The translations under genes were made by a program, and so were the position numbers. A stretch of 55,317 bases of DNA from Candidatus Poribacteria bacterium (GTDB lineage Bacteria; Poribacteria; WGA-4E; WGA-3G): assembly GCA_026706025.1 (NCBI GenBank), contig JAPOZO010000103.1, forward strand, positions 1 through 55,317. The letters are read 5' to 3'. The notes under the pieces were generated by a model. It saw only the letters and a list, made by a program, of their open reading frames with translations, was not told where the DNA came from and made no database searches. Below, piece after piece: positions 36,369 to 45,485 of this stretch. Every line of letters starts with the position of its first letter. Positions within the stretch are counted from its first letter, which is position 1.

Positions 36369-37442
36369 TCATTTTGGTGGTGACGGCAATTTTTTCAAGA
36401 TAGACTCAGCGGCTTGAATATAATTTTCATTCTTGCCTCGTTCAGTGACATGCCATAGGTACGCGCGCGCCCTTGCCTCATTGCCACCATAATAGTGCGC
36501 TAAGCCCATGTAGAATTCACACGTCTCAGCATAGAAGGCAAATTTTCCAGACTTAATGAGTTCAATCCGTTGAGGCGTCCACTTTGAGATCTCTCTTTCT
36601 CGCCTCAGCCAAGCGTTATAGTGTATCATGAGTTGAATCAAGATGTCATTACCACGTGTATAGAATTTGGCGTTATTCAAGACATACATGTTTCCATTCC
36701 ACTCATAGAGGTTTATCCATGTGGGACGTTCCGTTTTAGGATCGCGCGGGTAAACACTGTAGGGCATCTTGATTTCATAGATGCCATCATTATCCAAGTC
36801 AACGTATGTCTTAGCCAGATCTCCATGATCCCCGTAGCTGCCGAAAATTTGCCTGAACTCGCCGTTCTGAAACGAAATCACAGCAACAGCATAGCCAAAT
36901 TCAACCCATAAATCTAAGGTGCCATCGTCCGTCAAATCAATGAGTTCAAAGGAGACACTCTGAGCTTTATGAGAATCTTTCGGTGGTACCCAGAAGACGA
37001 ACGGAGGGTTCTGAAGTTCAATGGCTTTCGCGGCTGGCACCTCCAACGCATGCGTCCCCGAATCAAAAAGTTTGAAAAAGGCCTTTTGATTCGGCAGACC
37101 TTCCTCGGTCTCAGCTTCAGTAATCAGGAGAAACATTTGTACCCAGTTGCTGGAGAACACGTCCCTGCTTGTAGCAGCAACCACTATAACAACGCTCTCT
37201 TTTTCAGGCGTATCATCAATATTTGCAGACGCTTGGATCCGGGTATCGTAAAAGAGTCCCTCTGGTGCCGGGGCAGGCAAAAAACTGTGATACTTTTGAC
37301 CATCAGGATCATTTGGGGACTCGTAATAATAATACTCGACTGCAGAATTTGTCGTCTTAGAGGTATCCGCATTTACAGCAAAAGAACTGAGTAGCAGCGA
37401 AATACAAAGTGCTAAAAGTGTGGTTTGAAGATGCGACTTCAT
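36369..37442 (-). CDS. Exported protein of tandem paralog array, copy 3
   Basis: 357 residues from the ATG at 37442, which shares the leader ATCGGAGACAAAAACC with copy 2. An ATG at 37487 overlaps the stop of copy 2 and would add 15 residues before the signal peptide. Signal peptide LLALCISLLLSSFAVNA. Asp-rich loops at ANIDDTPEKE, IDLTDDGTLDLW and VDLDNDGIYEIKMP. A conserved core WINLYEWNGNMYVLNNAKFY is followed by a C-terminal helical tail ending in YIQAAESILKKLP. Same family as its three neighbours; function unknown. Confidence 0.75.
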   Translation of the reverse strand: MKSHLQTTLLALCISLLLSSFAVNADTSKTTNSAVEYYYYESPNDPDGQKYHSFLPAPAPEGLFYDTRIQASANIDDTPEKESVVIVVAATSRDVFSSNWVQMFLLITEAETEEGLPNQKAFFKLFDSGTHALEVPAAKAIELQNPPFVFWVPPKDSHKAQSVSFELIDLTDDGTLDLWVEFGYAVAVISFQNGEFRQIFGSYGDHGDLAKTYVDLDNDGIYEIKMPYSVYPRDPKTERPTWINLYEWNGNMYVLNNAKFYTRGNDILIQLMIHYNAWLRREREISKWTPQRIELIKSGKFAFYAETCEFYMGLAHYYGGNEARARAYLWHVTERGKNENYIQAAESILKKLPSPPK

Positions 37443-37483
37443 GGTTTTTGTCTCCGATTCGGTTGTCTGATGTCGGTTTATTT

Positions 37484-38563
37484 TCATCTTTGCGGCGGTG
37501 GTGATTTCCAGATAGATTTTATGGCTTGAATGTAATCTTGATTCTGTCCATGTTCAAGGATCCACTGTAATTCCGATGGCATTCCGTCCAGATCATGGTA
37601 GCGTATCAACTCGTTTGCCACGCTTGAGAAACTTATTTTGCTCTGACGATAGTAGTGTACCAGCCCTAAGTAGAATTTGTATGTCTCGCACAAGTTGATA
37701 ATACTTCCATGTCGCAGCAGCGTATAATTATATTCGTTCAATAGGCGAATGAGGAACTCGTTATTATCGGCATAGAATTTTCGGTTATTCAAGACATAAT
37801 CGGTGCCATCCCACTCGTAAAGGCTCACCCACGGCAGGTTAGGCGCGCCAGGAACCTCGTCAACAGGTATGCTATAAGGTATCTTGATTTCGCAGGTGCC
37901 ATCATTATTCAAGTCAACGTACTCAGCATTAGGCAAAAGCCCGGAAACCGTGTAGCAGCTGAAGATTACCTTGAACTCGCCATCCTGAAACGAAATCACA
38001 GCAACAGCATAGCCGAATTCAACCCAGATATCTAAAGTGCCATCGCCCGTCAAATCAACGAGTTTAAAGGTTGCAGCATTGCGAGACTTCAGAGAATCTT
38101 TCGGCGGCTCAGTGAAGACGAACGCCGGACTCTGAAGTTCAATAGGTTTTGCGGCTGGTACCTCCAACGCATGCGTCCCCGAATCAAAAAGCTTGAAAAA
38201 GGCTTTTTTCTTCAACACGCCTGCCTCGGTTTCATCAGCGATCAAGAGAAATGCTTGGACCCACTTGCCTGCGAATGGGTAGTACTCCGTTGTAGGAACA
38301 TCAAGCAGCATTAAAACAACGGACTCTCTTTCGGGGGTGTCATCAATATTAGCGGCGGCTTTCAGCCGAGTGTTGTAAGAGAGTTCTTTCGGTGCAGTGA
38401 CCGGAAAAAAACGGTGATACTTTTGACCCTCACGCCAAGAATACCGTTGATACCGGATATCAGAATTTGTCGTTTTAGAGGTATCCGCATTCACGATAGA
38501 AAAAGAACTGAGTAGCAGCAAAATATAAAATGCTAAAAGTGTGGTTTGAAGATATGGCTTCAT
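37484..38563 (-). CDS. Exported protein of tandem paralog array, copy 2
   Basis: 359 residues. The ATG at 38563 has TCGGAGACAAAAACC directly before it, the same leader as copy 3, direct evidence for duplication of gene plus leader. Signal peptide LLAFYILLLLSSFSIVNA. Asp-rich loops: ANIDDTPERE, VDLTGDGTLDIW and VDLNNDGTCEIKIP. The last loop has Asn-for-Asp and carries a Cys absent from the other copies. The C-terminal helical part is altered (FSSVANELIRYHDLDGMPSE) relative to the family, so this copy diverges most there. Function unknown. Confidence 0.75.
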   Translation of the reverse strand: MKPYLQTTLLAFYILLLLSSFSIVNADTSKTTNSDIRYQRYSWREGQKYHRFFPVTAPKELSYNTRLKAAANIDDTPERESVVLMLLDVPTTEYYPFAGKWVQAFLLIADETEAGVLKKKAFFKLFDSGTHALEVPAAKPIELQSPAFVFTEPPKDSLKSRNAATFKLVDLTGDGTLDIWVEFGYAVAVISFQDGEFKVIFSCYTVSGLLPNAEYVDLNNDGTCEIKIPYSIPVDEVPGAPNLPWVSLYEWDGTDYVLNNRKFYADNNEFLIRLLNEYNYTLLRHGSIINLCETYKFYLGLVHYYRQSKISFSSVANELIRYHDLDGMPSELQWILEHGQNQDYIQAIKSIWKSPPPQR

Positions 38564-38628
38564 GGTTTTTGTCTCCGATTTGACCGGTCTGATGTTAAAC
38601 GCGGGCAGTTAATTTTTTCAAACCCAAT

Positions 38629-39657
38629 CTATCTTCGTGGTTTCGCCAGTTTTTTCAAGAGGAACTCAGCGGCTTGAATATAATCTTGTGCTTTATCCAT
38701 TTGGGTATACTTTCGCTTCTCAGCATGTTCGACGACCCATTGTAGGTGCTTTCTCGCCATTACTGCATTGCCGCGATAATAGAATACCAATCCTAAGTAG
38801 AAACTGTATGGCTCATATCTTCCATATCGAACCAACAGATCATTGTACTGGTCCAATAATGCAATGAGAAACTCGTCATTCTCGGCATAGAATCTTTCGT
38901 TATTCAAGACGTAAGTGTTTCCATCCCACTCGTAGAGGCTTATCCATCGCACATATCGCACCCCCGGAAGATCGACCATATGTATGCTGTATGGAAGCTT
39001 GATTTCGTAGACACCATCATTATCCAAGTCAACATATTCTGGACTCTGATGCCTAGGGTTCATATAGTAGCTGAAGACTACTTTGAACTCGCCATTCTGA
39101 AACGAAATTACAGCAATAGCCTCACCAAGGTCAAACCATACGTCTAAAATGCCATCGCCTGTCAAATCTACGAGGCTAAAGGGGACACCGTGCCCCGGAT
39201 AACTCCCTGAGGCAAAGACGAAGGGTGGCTTCTGAAATTCAATGGCTTTCGCTGGATCATTGAGATCAGAAGTGGCTGAACCCAAAAATTTAAAAAATGC
39301 TTTTTTCTTCGGCACACCTGTCTCGGTTTCATCAAGAACCAGCAGAAACGCGTGTGACCAGTTGCCCGCGAATGCATCATGTCCTGAATCAGCAACTATT
39401 GAAACAATGGTCTCTTTTTCCGGGGTGTTATCAATATTTGCAATGACTCTCTGCCGAGTATCGTAAAAGAGTCCTTCTGGTGCCGGACCAGAAAAAAAAC
39501 GGTGATACCTTTGCCCTTCGGGATCACTTGGAAAATCGTAATAGTGAGACTTGACCTCAGAAGTTTTAGGGGTTGCGGTATCAGCACTGACTGTCCAACT
39601 GTTGAGTATCAACCAGATAGAAAGCCCGAAAAGAAGGGGTTGGATGTATTTTGCCAC
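38629..39657 (-). CDS. Exported protein of tandem paralog array, copy 1
   Basis: 342 residues. The start codon is GTG at 39657 with AGGAG eight bases upstream. Signal peptide LLFGLSIWLILNSWTVSA. The family core is present: ANIDNTPEKE, VDLTGDGILDVW, VDLDNDGVYEIKLP, then WISLYEWDGNTYVLNNERFY and a C-terminal helical tail ending in YIQAAEFLLKKL. First in transcription order of the four and preceded by the WD40 gene cluster on the same strand. Short spacing throughout (41-65 bases or overlaps) suggests one operon. Confidence 0.75.
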   Translation of the reverse strand: MAKYIQPLLFGLSIWLILNSWTVSADTATPKTSEVKSHYYDFPSDPEGQRYHRFFSGPAPEGLFYDTRQRVIANIDNTPEKETIVSIVADSGHDAFAGNWSHAFLLVLDETETGVPKKKAFFKFLGSATSDLNDPAKAIEFQKPPFVFASGSYPGHGVPFSLVDLTGDGILDVWFDLGEAIAVISFQNGEFKVVFSYYMNPRHQSPEYVDLDNDGVYEIKLPYSIHMVDLPGVRYVRWISLYEWDGNTYVLNNERFYAENDEFLIALLDQYNDLLVRYGRYEPYSFYLGLVFYYRGNAVMARKHLQWVVEHAEKRKYTQMDKAQDYIQAAEFLLKKLAKPRR

Positions 39658-39776
39658 AATTTTTTCTCCTATACATTGTTAGATTTCAATCCGTGTGATG
39701 TCAGACAAAGTAGGTGTCGGTAAACTATTGACGTGAGTTCGGTATAAAATACACAAAAACTCGGATTTCATGAAAT

Positions 39777-42554
39777 TCAGTCAAAAACGGATTCCGGTGT
39801 GAGTCCCCACAACAGCACTGTGCCGTCCGGACTGCCAGTAATGAGCGTCTCTCCATCCGGCGAAAACGCAACGCTATTGATGCCCCCTGTATGCCCTGTG
39901 AATATGCGGACGCGGAGACGGTTGGCGGTGTTCGCATCCCATAAACGCACTGTACGATCCTGGCTGCCAGTCGCGAAAATCTCTCCATCCGGCGAAAACG
40001 CAACGCTATTGACCCAATCAGCATGCCCTGTGAGTGTGCGGATCGGATTGCCCGTGTTGGCATTCCACAAACGCACCGTATTGTCACGACTCCCGCTAAC
40101 GAGAGTCTCCCCATCCGGCGAAAGTGCCACACTATTGACCCAATCCGTATGCCCTGTGAGTGTGCGGAGGAGGGTGACAGTGTCCGCTTCCCATAACCGG
40201 AGTGTCTTGTCCCAACCGCTGCTAACGATAGTCTCCCCATCCGGCGAAAACGCAATGCTACGGATCCTACTTGTATGCCCCGTGAATGTTCGGAGGAGTT
40301 TTCCGGTGTTCGTCTCCCATAACCGGAGCGTACTGTCCCGACTTCCGCTAACGATAATCTCCCCATCTGGTGAAAACGATACACTACCAACTCCATCCGT
40401 ATGCCCTGTGAATGTTCGGACGAGGTCACCCGTGTTCGCATCCCATAAACGCACCGTATTGTCACGATCCCCGCTAACGATGGTCTCGCCATTGGGTGAA
40501 AACGCAACACTATTGCCACCATCCATATGCTCTATGAGTGTGTAGAGAAGGGCACCGGTACTTGCATCCCATAAACGCACTGTATTACTCACACTAATGA
40601 TCGTTCGTCCATTGGGCGAAAACGCTACGCTCTCGACCCAAGAATGTCCATACCTCCCGAATGCTCGGAGGCGTTCGCCCGTGTTCACATCCCATAAACG
40701 AAGCGTATCGTCCTGAGTCCCACTAACGATGGTCTCTCCATCCGGTGAAAACGATAAGCTCTTGACCGAACTGTTATCCTTTGTGAATGTTCGGACGAGA
40801 TCGCCGGTATTCACATCCCATAAACGGATATTGTAATGACTCGCGCTAGCGAACGTCTGTCCATCCGGCGAAAACGCTATACTCTCGACTGAATTTGTAT
40901 ACTTTGTGAGTGTTTGAATGAGGTTGCCAGTGTCTACATCCCATAAACGGATTGTATCGTCACTACTACCGCTAACGATTGTTCGTCCATCGGGTGAAAG
41001 GGCTACACTATTGACCCCATCTGTATGCCCCGTAAATGTTCGGACGATGTGACCGGTGTTCACATCCCATAAACGCACCGTACTGTCCCAACTCGTGCCA
41101 AGGATTGTTTGTCCATCGGGAGAAAACAATACATTATCAATCGAACTCCTATACCCCTCGCGTGTGTGAATGGGGTTACCGGTGTTCGCATCCCATAAAC
41201 GGAGGGTGCCGTCCCACCCCCCGCTAACGAGTGCCTGTCCATCCGGCGAAAACGCTATGCTCTCAATCGAACTCGGATATCCCGAGCGTGTTCGGAGGAG
41301 GTTGCCTGTGTCCACATCCCATAACCGGAGCGTATCGTTCCGACTGGCACTAACGATCGTTTTTCCATCGGGTGAAAACGATACATTCTCGACCCAATCT
41401 ACATGCCCTATCAGTGTTCGGAGAAGTTTGCCCGTGTTCGCATCCCGTAACTGGACTGTCTTGTCCTTGCTACCAATAGCGATCGTTCGTCCATCAGGTG
41501 AAAATGCTACGCTAAGGACCGGACGCATATCCTCTCTGAATGTTCGGAGGAGGTTGCCCGTGATTGCATCCCATAAACGCACCGTACGGTCCTGACTCCG
41601 AGTAGCGATCGTTCGTCCATTAGGCGAAAACGCTACGCTAAGGATCCAACCTGTATGCTCTGTGATTGTGTCGATGACGGCGCGGGTATTTACATTCCAT
41701 AACCGGACCGTTTTATCGCTACTGCCACTAACTATCGTTCGTCCATCCGGCGAAAACGCTACACTATTCACTGAATCTACATGCCCTGCGAATGTGTGGA
41801 GGAGATCGCCGGTCTCAACAGCCCATAAACACATCGTCCTGTCCCGACTCGCACTAATAACTGTCTTACCATCAGGCGAAAACACTACGCTCTTAACCGA
41901 ATACGTATGCTCCATGAGTGTGTGGAGGAGTTTGCCAGTATCAACATCCCATAAACGCACCATCCTATCACTACTGCCGCTAACGAGCGTCTCACTATCC
42001 GGGCTAAAGCCTACGCTACTGACCGAAGCCCTATGCCCTGTGAATATACGGACGAGGTCGCCCGTGCTGGTATCCCATAACCGGACCGTCTTGTCACTAC
42101 TGCCGCTAATGATAGTCCCTCCGTCTGGACTAAACGCTACGCTATTGATGCCCCCCGTATGCCCTGTGAATGTCCGGACGGGATTGCCAGTGTTTGTGTC
42201 CCATAAACGGACCGACTTGTCCCGACTCCCGCTAATGATAGTCTCGCCATCCGGACTAAACGCTACGCTATTGACCACATCCGTATGCCCTACGAGCAGA
42301 TCGAGTTCTTCACCTGTCTCCACGTCATAAAGCCAAATACCGACACTACTCGCCACAGCAAGGCGCGCACCATCGGGGGCGTAGGCAAGCGCGGAATAAG
42401 CGGTTTCGCTTATCCAGCCTTTACCGAGACGCGCTTTCGCACCCTCAGGTAGACGTAGTTGCATATAACCCTCATACTCGGCGAAGGTTTCCGATAAGGA
42501 CAGCGTTGAAATCAAAATAAATGCCAAAAAAATCGAAAACAACTTTGCTTTCAT
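39777..42554 (-). CDS. Exported 21-blade WD40 protein, copy 3
   Basis: 925 residues. A signal peptide (KLFSIFLAFILISTLSLSET) ends near FAEYEG. A short linker (LPEGAKARLGKGW) is followed by 21 WD40 units of about 42 residues; the first has a degenerate IWLYD strand as in every homolog here. Twenty-one blades would form three stacked seven-bladed propellers (inference from the count). The N-terminal seven or so blades are almost identical to copy 2, whereas blades 8-17 diverge. GGAGACTTTCC precedes the ATG, a leader shared with the other two. WD40 propellers bind proteins; the ligand and cell-surface location are unproven. Confidence 0.85.
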   Translation of the reverse strand: MKAKLFSIFLAFILISTLSLSETFAEYEGYMQLRLPEGAKARLGKGWISETAYSALAYAPDGARLAVASSVGIWLYDVETGEELDLLVGHTDVVNSVAFSPDGETIISGSRDKSVRLWDTNTGNPVRTFTGHTGGINSVAFSPDGGTIISGSSDKTVRLWDTSTGDLVRIFTGHRASVSSVGFSPDSETLVSGSSDRMVRLWDVDTGKLLHTLMEHTYSVKSVVFSPDGKTVISASRDRTMCLWAVETGDLLHTFAGHVDSVNSVAFSPDGRTIVSGSSDKTVRLWNVNTRAVIDTITEHTGWILSVAFSPNGRTIATRSQDRTVRLWDAITGNLLRTFREDMRPVLSVAFSPDGRTIAIGSKDKTVQLRDANTGKLLRTLIGHVDWVENVSFSPDGKTIVSASRNDTLRLWDVDTGNLLRTRSGYPSSIESIAFSPDGQALVSGGWDGTLRLWDANTGNPIHTREGYRSSIDNVLFSPDGQTILGTSWDSTVRLWDVNTGHIVRTFTGHTDGVNSVALSPDGRTIVSGSSDDTIRLWDVDTGNLIQTLTKYTNSVESIAFSPDGQTFASASHYNIRLWDVNTGDLVRTFTKDNSSVKSLSFSPDGETIVSGTQDDTLRLWDVNTGERLRAFGRYGHSWVESVAFSPNGRTIISVSNTVRLWDASTGALLYTLIEHMDGGNSVAFSPNGETIVSGDRDNTVRLWDANTGDLVRTFTGHTDGVGSVSFSPDGEIIVSGSRDSTLRLWETNTGKLLRTFTGHTSRIRSIAFSPDGETIVSSGWDKTLRLWEADTVTLLRTLTGHTDWVNSVALSPDGETLVSGSRDNTVRLWNANTGNPIRTLTGHADWVNSVAFSPDGEIFATGSQDRTVRLWDANTANRLRVRIFTGHTGGINSVAFSPDGETLITGSPDGTVLLWGLTPESVFD
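41798..42452. repeat. Long near-identical tract shared with 44681-45335 (first copy)
   Basis: 655 bp that I read as identical, base by base, to 44681-45335. It covers the first five blades and linker of the WD40 gene. Immediately outside, the two genes show scattered substitutions. This marks recent duplication or gene conversion. Confidence 0.8.
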
Positions 42555-42653
42555 GGAAAGTCTCCTCTTTTTAACGATGGACGAATTGATTGAATCGGTA
42601 AACTATTGACGTGAGTTCGGCATAAAATACACAAGGCTCAGATCTCATGAAAT

Positions 42654-45437
42654 TCATTCAAAAACGGAGCCCGGTATGAGTTCCCACAACAAGACTGTGC
42701 CGTCTGAACTCCCGGTAACGAGCGTCTCTCCATCCGGCGAAAACGCAATGCTATTCACTTCACGCGTATGCCCCGTGAATATGCGGACACGGAGGCGGTT
42801 GGCGGTGTTCGCATCCCACAAACGCACCGTACGGTCCTGACTGCCAGTCGCGAAAATCTCTCCATTCGGCGAAAACGATACGCTATTAACCCAATCAGCA
42901 TGTCCTGTGAGTGTACGGATCGGGTTACCCGTGTTTGCATCCCACAAACGGACTGTATTGTCTCGACTCCCGCTAACAAGCGTTTGTCCATCCGGCGAAA
43001 ACGATACGCTCTCGACGGAACTCGTATGATCCGTGAGTGTCCGAATGAGGGTGACGGTATCTGCTTCCCATAACCGAAGTGTCTTGTCCCAACCGCTGCT
43101 AACGATAGTCTCGCCATCAGGTGAAAACACAACGCCACGGATCCTACTCGTATGCCCCGTGAATGTTCGGATGAGTTTTCCGGTGTTCACATCCCATAAA
43201 CGGATCGCCTTGTCCCAACTGCTACTAATGATCGTTTGTCCATCCGGCGAAAACGATACGTTATTGACACCATTCGCAAGTTCTGTAAATGTTCGGATGC
43301 GTTTGCCCGTATTCGCGTCCCATAAACGAATCTTATTGTCTCCACCACCGCTAACGAATGTCTCTCCATCCGGCGAAAACGATACGCTATTGACACCATT
43401 GGTATGTCCCATGAGTATGTGGAGGAGGTCGCCGGTAGTCGCATCCCATAAACGGACCGACTTGTCTGGACTCCCACTAACGATCGTTCGTCCATCCGGT
43501 GAAAACGATACGCTATCGACCGAATGCCAATGCGCTGTGATTGTTCGGATGAGTTTTCCGGTGCTCACATCCCATAAACGGAGGATGCCGTATCTGGATC
43601 CATCCTCCCCGGTAACGAGAGTCTCTCCATCCGGCGAAAACGATACGCTTCTGACCGAAGACGTATTTTTTACAAGCGTTTGATTGCCCGTATTCACATC
43701 CCATAAACGGATCGTACCCTCCCTACCGCCGCTAACGATTGTTCGTCCATCCGGCGAAAACGCTACGCTATCGACTGCCTTCTTATGCCCCGTGAGCGTT
43801 CGGAAGAGGTTGCCGGTGTCTGCATCCCATAAGCGGATCGTACCGTCCCTACTGCCGCTAACGATTGTTCGTCCATTCGGCGAAAATGCTACGCCACTGA
43901 CCCCATCCGTATGTCCTATGAATGTTCGGATAATGTTGCCCGTGTTCGCGTCCCATAAACGGATACTGTTCCAACTCGCGCCAAGGATCGTTTTTCCATT
44001 CGGCGAAAACGATACATTATCAATCCAACTCCTATACCCCTCGCGTGTGTGAATGGGGTTACCAGTGTTCGCATCCCATAAACGGAGGGTGCTATCCCAA
44101 CCCCCGCTAACGAGTGCCTGTCCATCCGGCGAAAACGCTACACTCTCAACCGAACTCGGGTATCCGGAGCGTGTTCGGATGAGTTTTCCGGTGTTCGCAT
44201 CCCATAAACGGAGCGCATTGTTCCGACTCGCGCTAACGATCGTTTTTCCATCCGGCGAAAACGCTACACTATCGACCCCATCCGTATGCCCTATGAGTGT
44301 TCGGAAGAGTTTGCCAGTGTTCGCCTCCCATAACTGGACTATCTTGTCCTGGTTGCCAATAGCGATCGTTCGTCCATCCGGAGAGAACGCAACGCTAAGC
44401 ACCGGACTCGTGTGCTTCGTGAGTGTTCGGATGAGTTTTCCGGTGTTCGCATCCCATAAACGGAGTGTATTATTCTGACTGCCAGTCGCGATGGTTTTTC
44501 CATCGGGCGAAAACGCTACGCTAAGGACCCAACCTGTATGCTCTGTGAGTGTGTCGATGACAGCGCGAGTGTTCACATTCCATAACCGGACTGTTTTGTC
44601 GCTACTGCCGCTAACTATCGTTCGTCCATCCGGCGAAAACGCTATGCTATTCACTGAATCCACATGCCCTGCGAATGTATGGAGGAGATCGCCGGTCTCA
44701 ACAGCCCATAAACACATCGTCCTGTCCCGACTCGCACTAATAACTGTCTTACCATCAGGCGAAAACACTACGCTCTTAACCGAATACGTATGCTCCATGA
44801 GTGTGTGGAGGAGTTTGCCAGTATCAACATCCCATAAACGCACCATCCTATCACTACTGCCGCTAACGAGCGTCTCACTATCCGGGCTAAAGCCTACGCT
44901 ACTGACCGAAGCCCTATGCCCTGTGAATATACGGACGAGGTCGCCCGTGCTGGTATCCCATAACCGGACCGTCTTGTCACTACTGCCGCTAATGATAGTC
45001 CCTCCGTCTGGACTAAACGCTACGCTATTGATGCCCCCCGTATGCCCTGTGAATGTCCGGACGGGATTGCCAGTGTTTGTGTCCCATAAACGGACCGACT
45101 TGTCCCGACTCCCGCTAATGATAGTCTCGCCATCCGGACTAAACGCTACGCTATTGACCACATCCGTATGCCCTACGAGCAGATCGAGTTCTTCACCTGT
45201 CTCCACGTCATAAAGCCAAATACCGACACTACTCGCCACAGCAAGGCGCGCACCATCGGGGGCGTAGGCAAGCGCGGAATAAGCGGTTTCGCTTATCCAG
45301 CCTTTACCGAGACGCGCTTTCGCACCCTCAGGTAGGCCTAATTGCGTATAGCTTTCATATTCAGCGAAGGTTTTGGGTAAGGACAGCATTGAAATCACAA
45401 TAAGTGCCAAAAAAACCGAAAACAACTTTACTTTCAT
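42654..45437 (-). CDS. Exported 21-blade WD40 protein, copy 2
   Basis: 927 residues from the ATG at 45437, with GGAGACTTCCC upstream. A ten-codon extension to 45467 is in frame but has no ribosome binding site. Signal peptide KLFSVFLALIVISMLSLPKT. Again 21 WD40 units, with the same variant first blade. Blades 1-6 match copy 3 nearly perfectly; the terminal four blades also match it closely, while the middle has diverged, including a unique loop GEDGSRYG in blade 14 and a truncated blade 13. The 3-prime flank (42595-42620) repeats 39717-39742 exactly, so the duplicated unit included downstream DNA. Confidence 0.85.
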   Translation of the reverse strand: MKVKLFSVFLALIVISMLSLPKTFAEYESYTQLGLPEGAKARLGKGWISETAYSALAYAPDGARLAVASSVGIWLYDVETGEELDLLVGHTDVVNSVAFSPDGETIISGSRDKSVRLWDTNTGNPVRTFTGHTGGINSVAFSPDGGTIISGSSDKTVRLWDTSTGDLVRIFTGHRASVSSVGFSPDSETLVSGSSDRMVRLWDVDTGKLLHTLMEHTYSVKSVVFSPDGKTVISASRDRTMCLWAVETGDLLHTFAGHVDSVNSIAFSPDGRTIVSGSSDKTVRLWNVNTRAVIDTLTEHTGWVLSVAFSPDGKTIATGSQNNTLRLWDANTGKLIRTLTKHTSPVLSVAFSPDGRTIAIGNQDKIVQLWEANTGKLFRTLIGHTDGVDSVAFSPDGKTIVSASRNNALRLWDANTGKLIRTRSGYPSSVESVAFSPDGQALVSGGWDSTLRLWDANTGNPIHTREGYRSWIDNVSFSPNGKTILGASWNSIRLWDANTGNIIRTFIGHTDGVSGVAFSPNGRTIVSGSRDGTIRLWDADTGNLFRTLTGHKKAVDSVAFSPDGRTIVSGGREGTIRLWDVNTGNQTLVKNTSSVRSVSFSPDGETLVTGEDGSRYGILRLWDVSTGKLIRTITAHWHSVDSVSFSPDGRTIVSGSPDKSVRLWDATTGDLLHILMGHTNGVNSVSFSPDGETFVSGGGDNKIRLWDANTGKRIRTFTELANGVNNVSFSPDGQTIISSSWDKAIRLWDVNTGKLIRTFTGHTSRIRGVVFSPDGETIVSSGWDKTLRLWEADTVTLIRTLTDHTSSVESVSFSPDGQTLVSGSRDNTVRLWDANTGNPIRTLTGHADWVNSVSFSPNGEIFATGSQDRTVRLWDANTANRLRVRIFTGHTREVNSIAFSPDGETLVTGSSDGTVLLWELIPGSVFE
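44681..45335. repeat. Long near-identical tract shared with 41798-42452 (second copy)
   Basis: Second copy of the 655-bp tract described at 41798. Offset between copies is 2883 bp, the length of one WD40 gene plus spacer. Confidence 0.8.
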
Positions 45438-45485
45438 GGGAAGTCTCCATTTTTTAAGGTTACCCAAGATAGGTCACTGATATTT

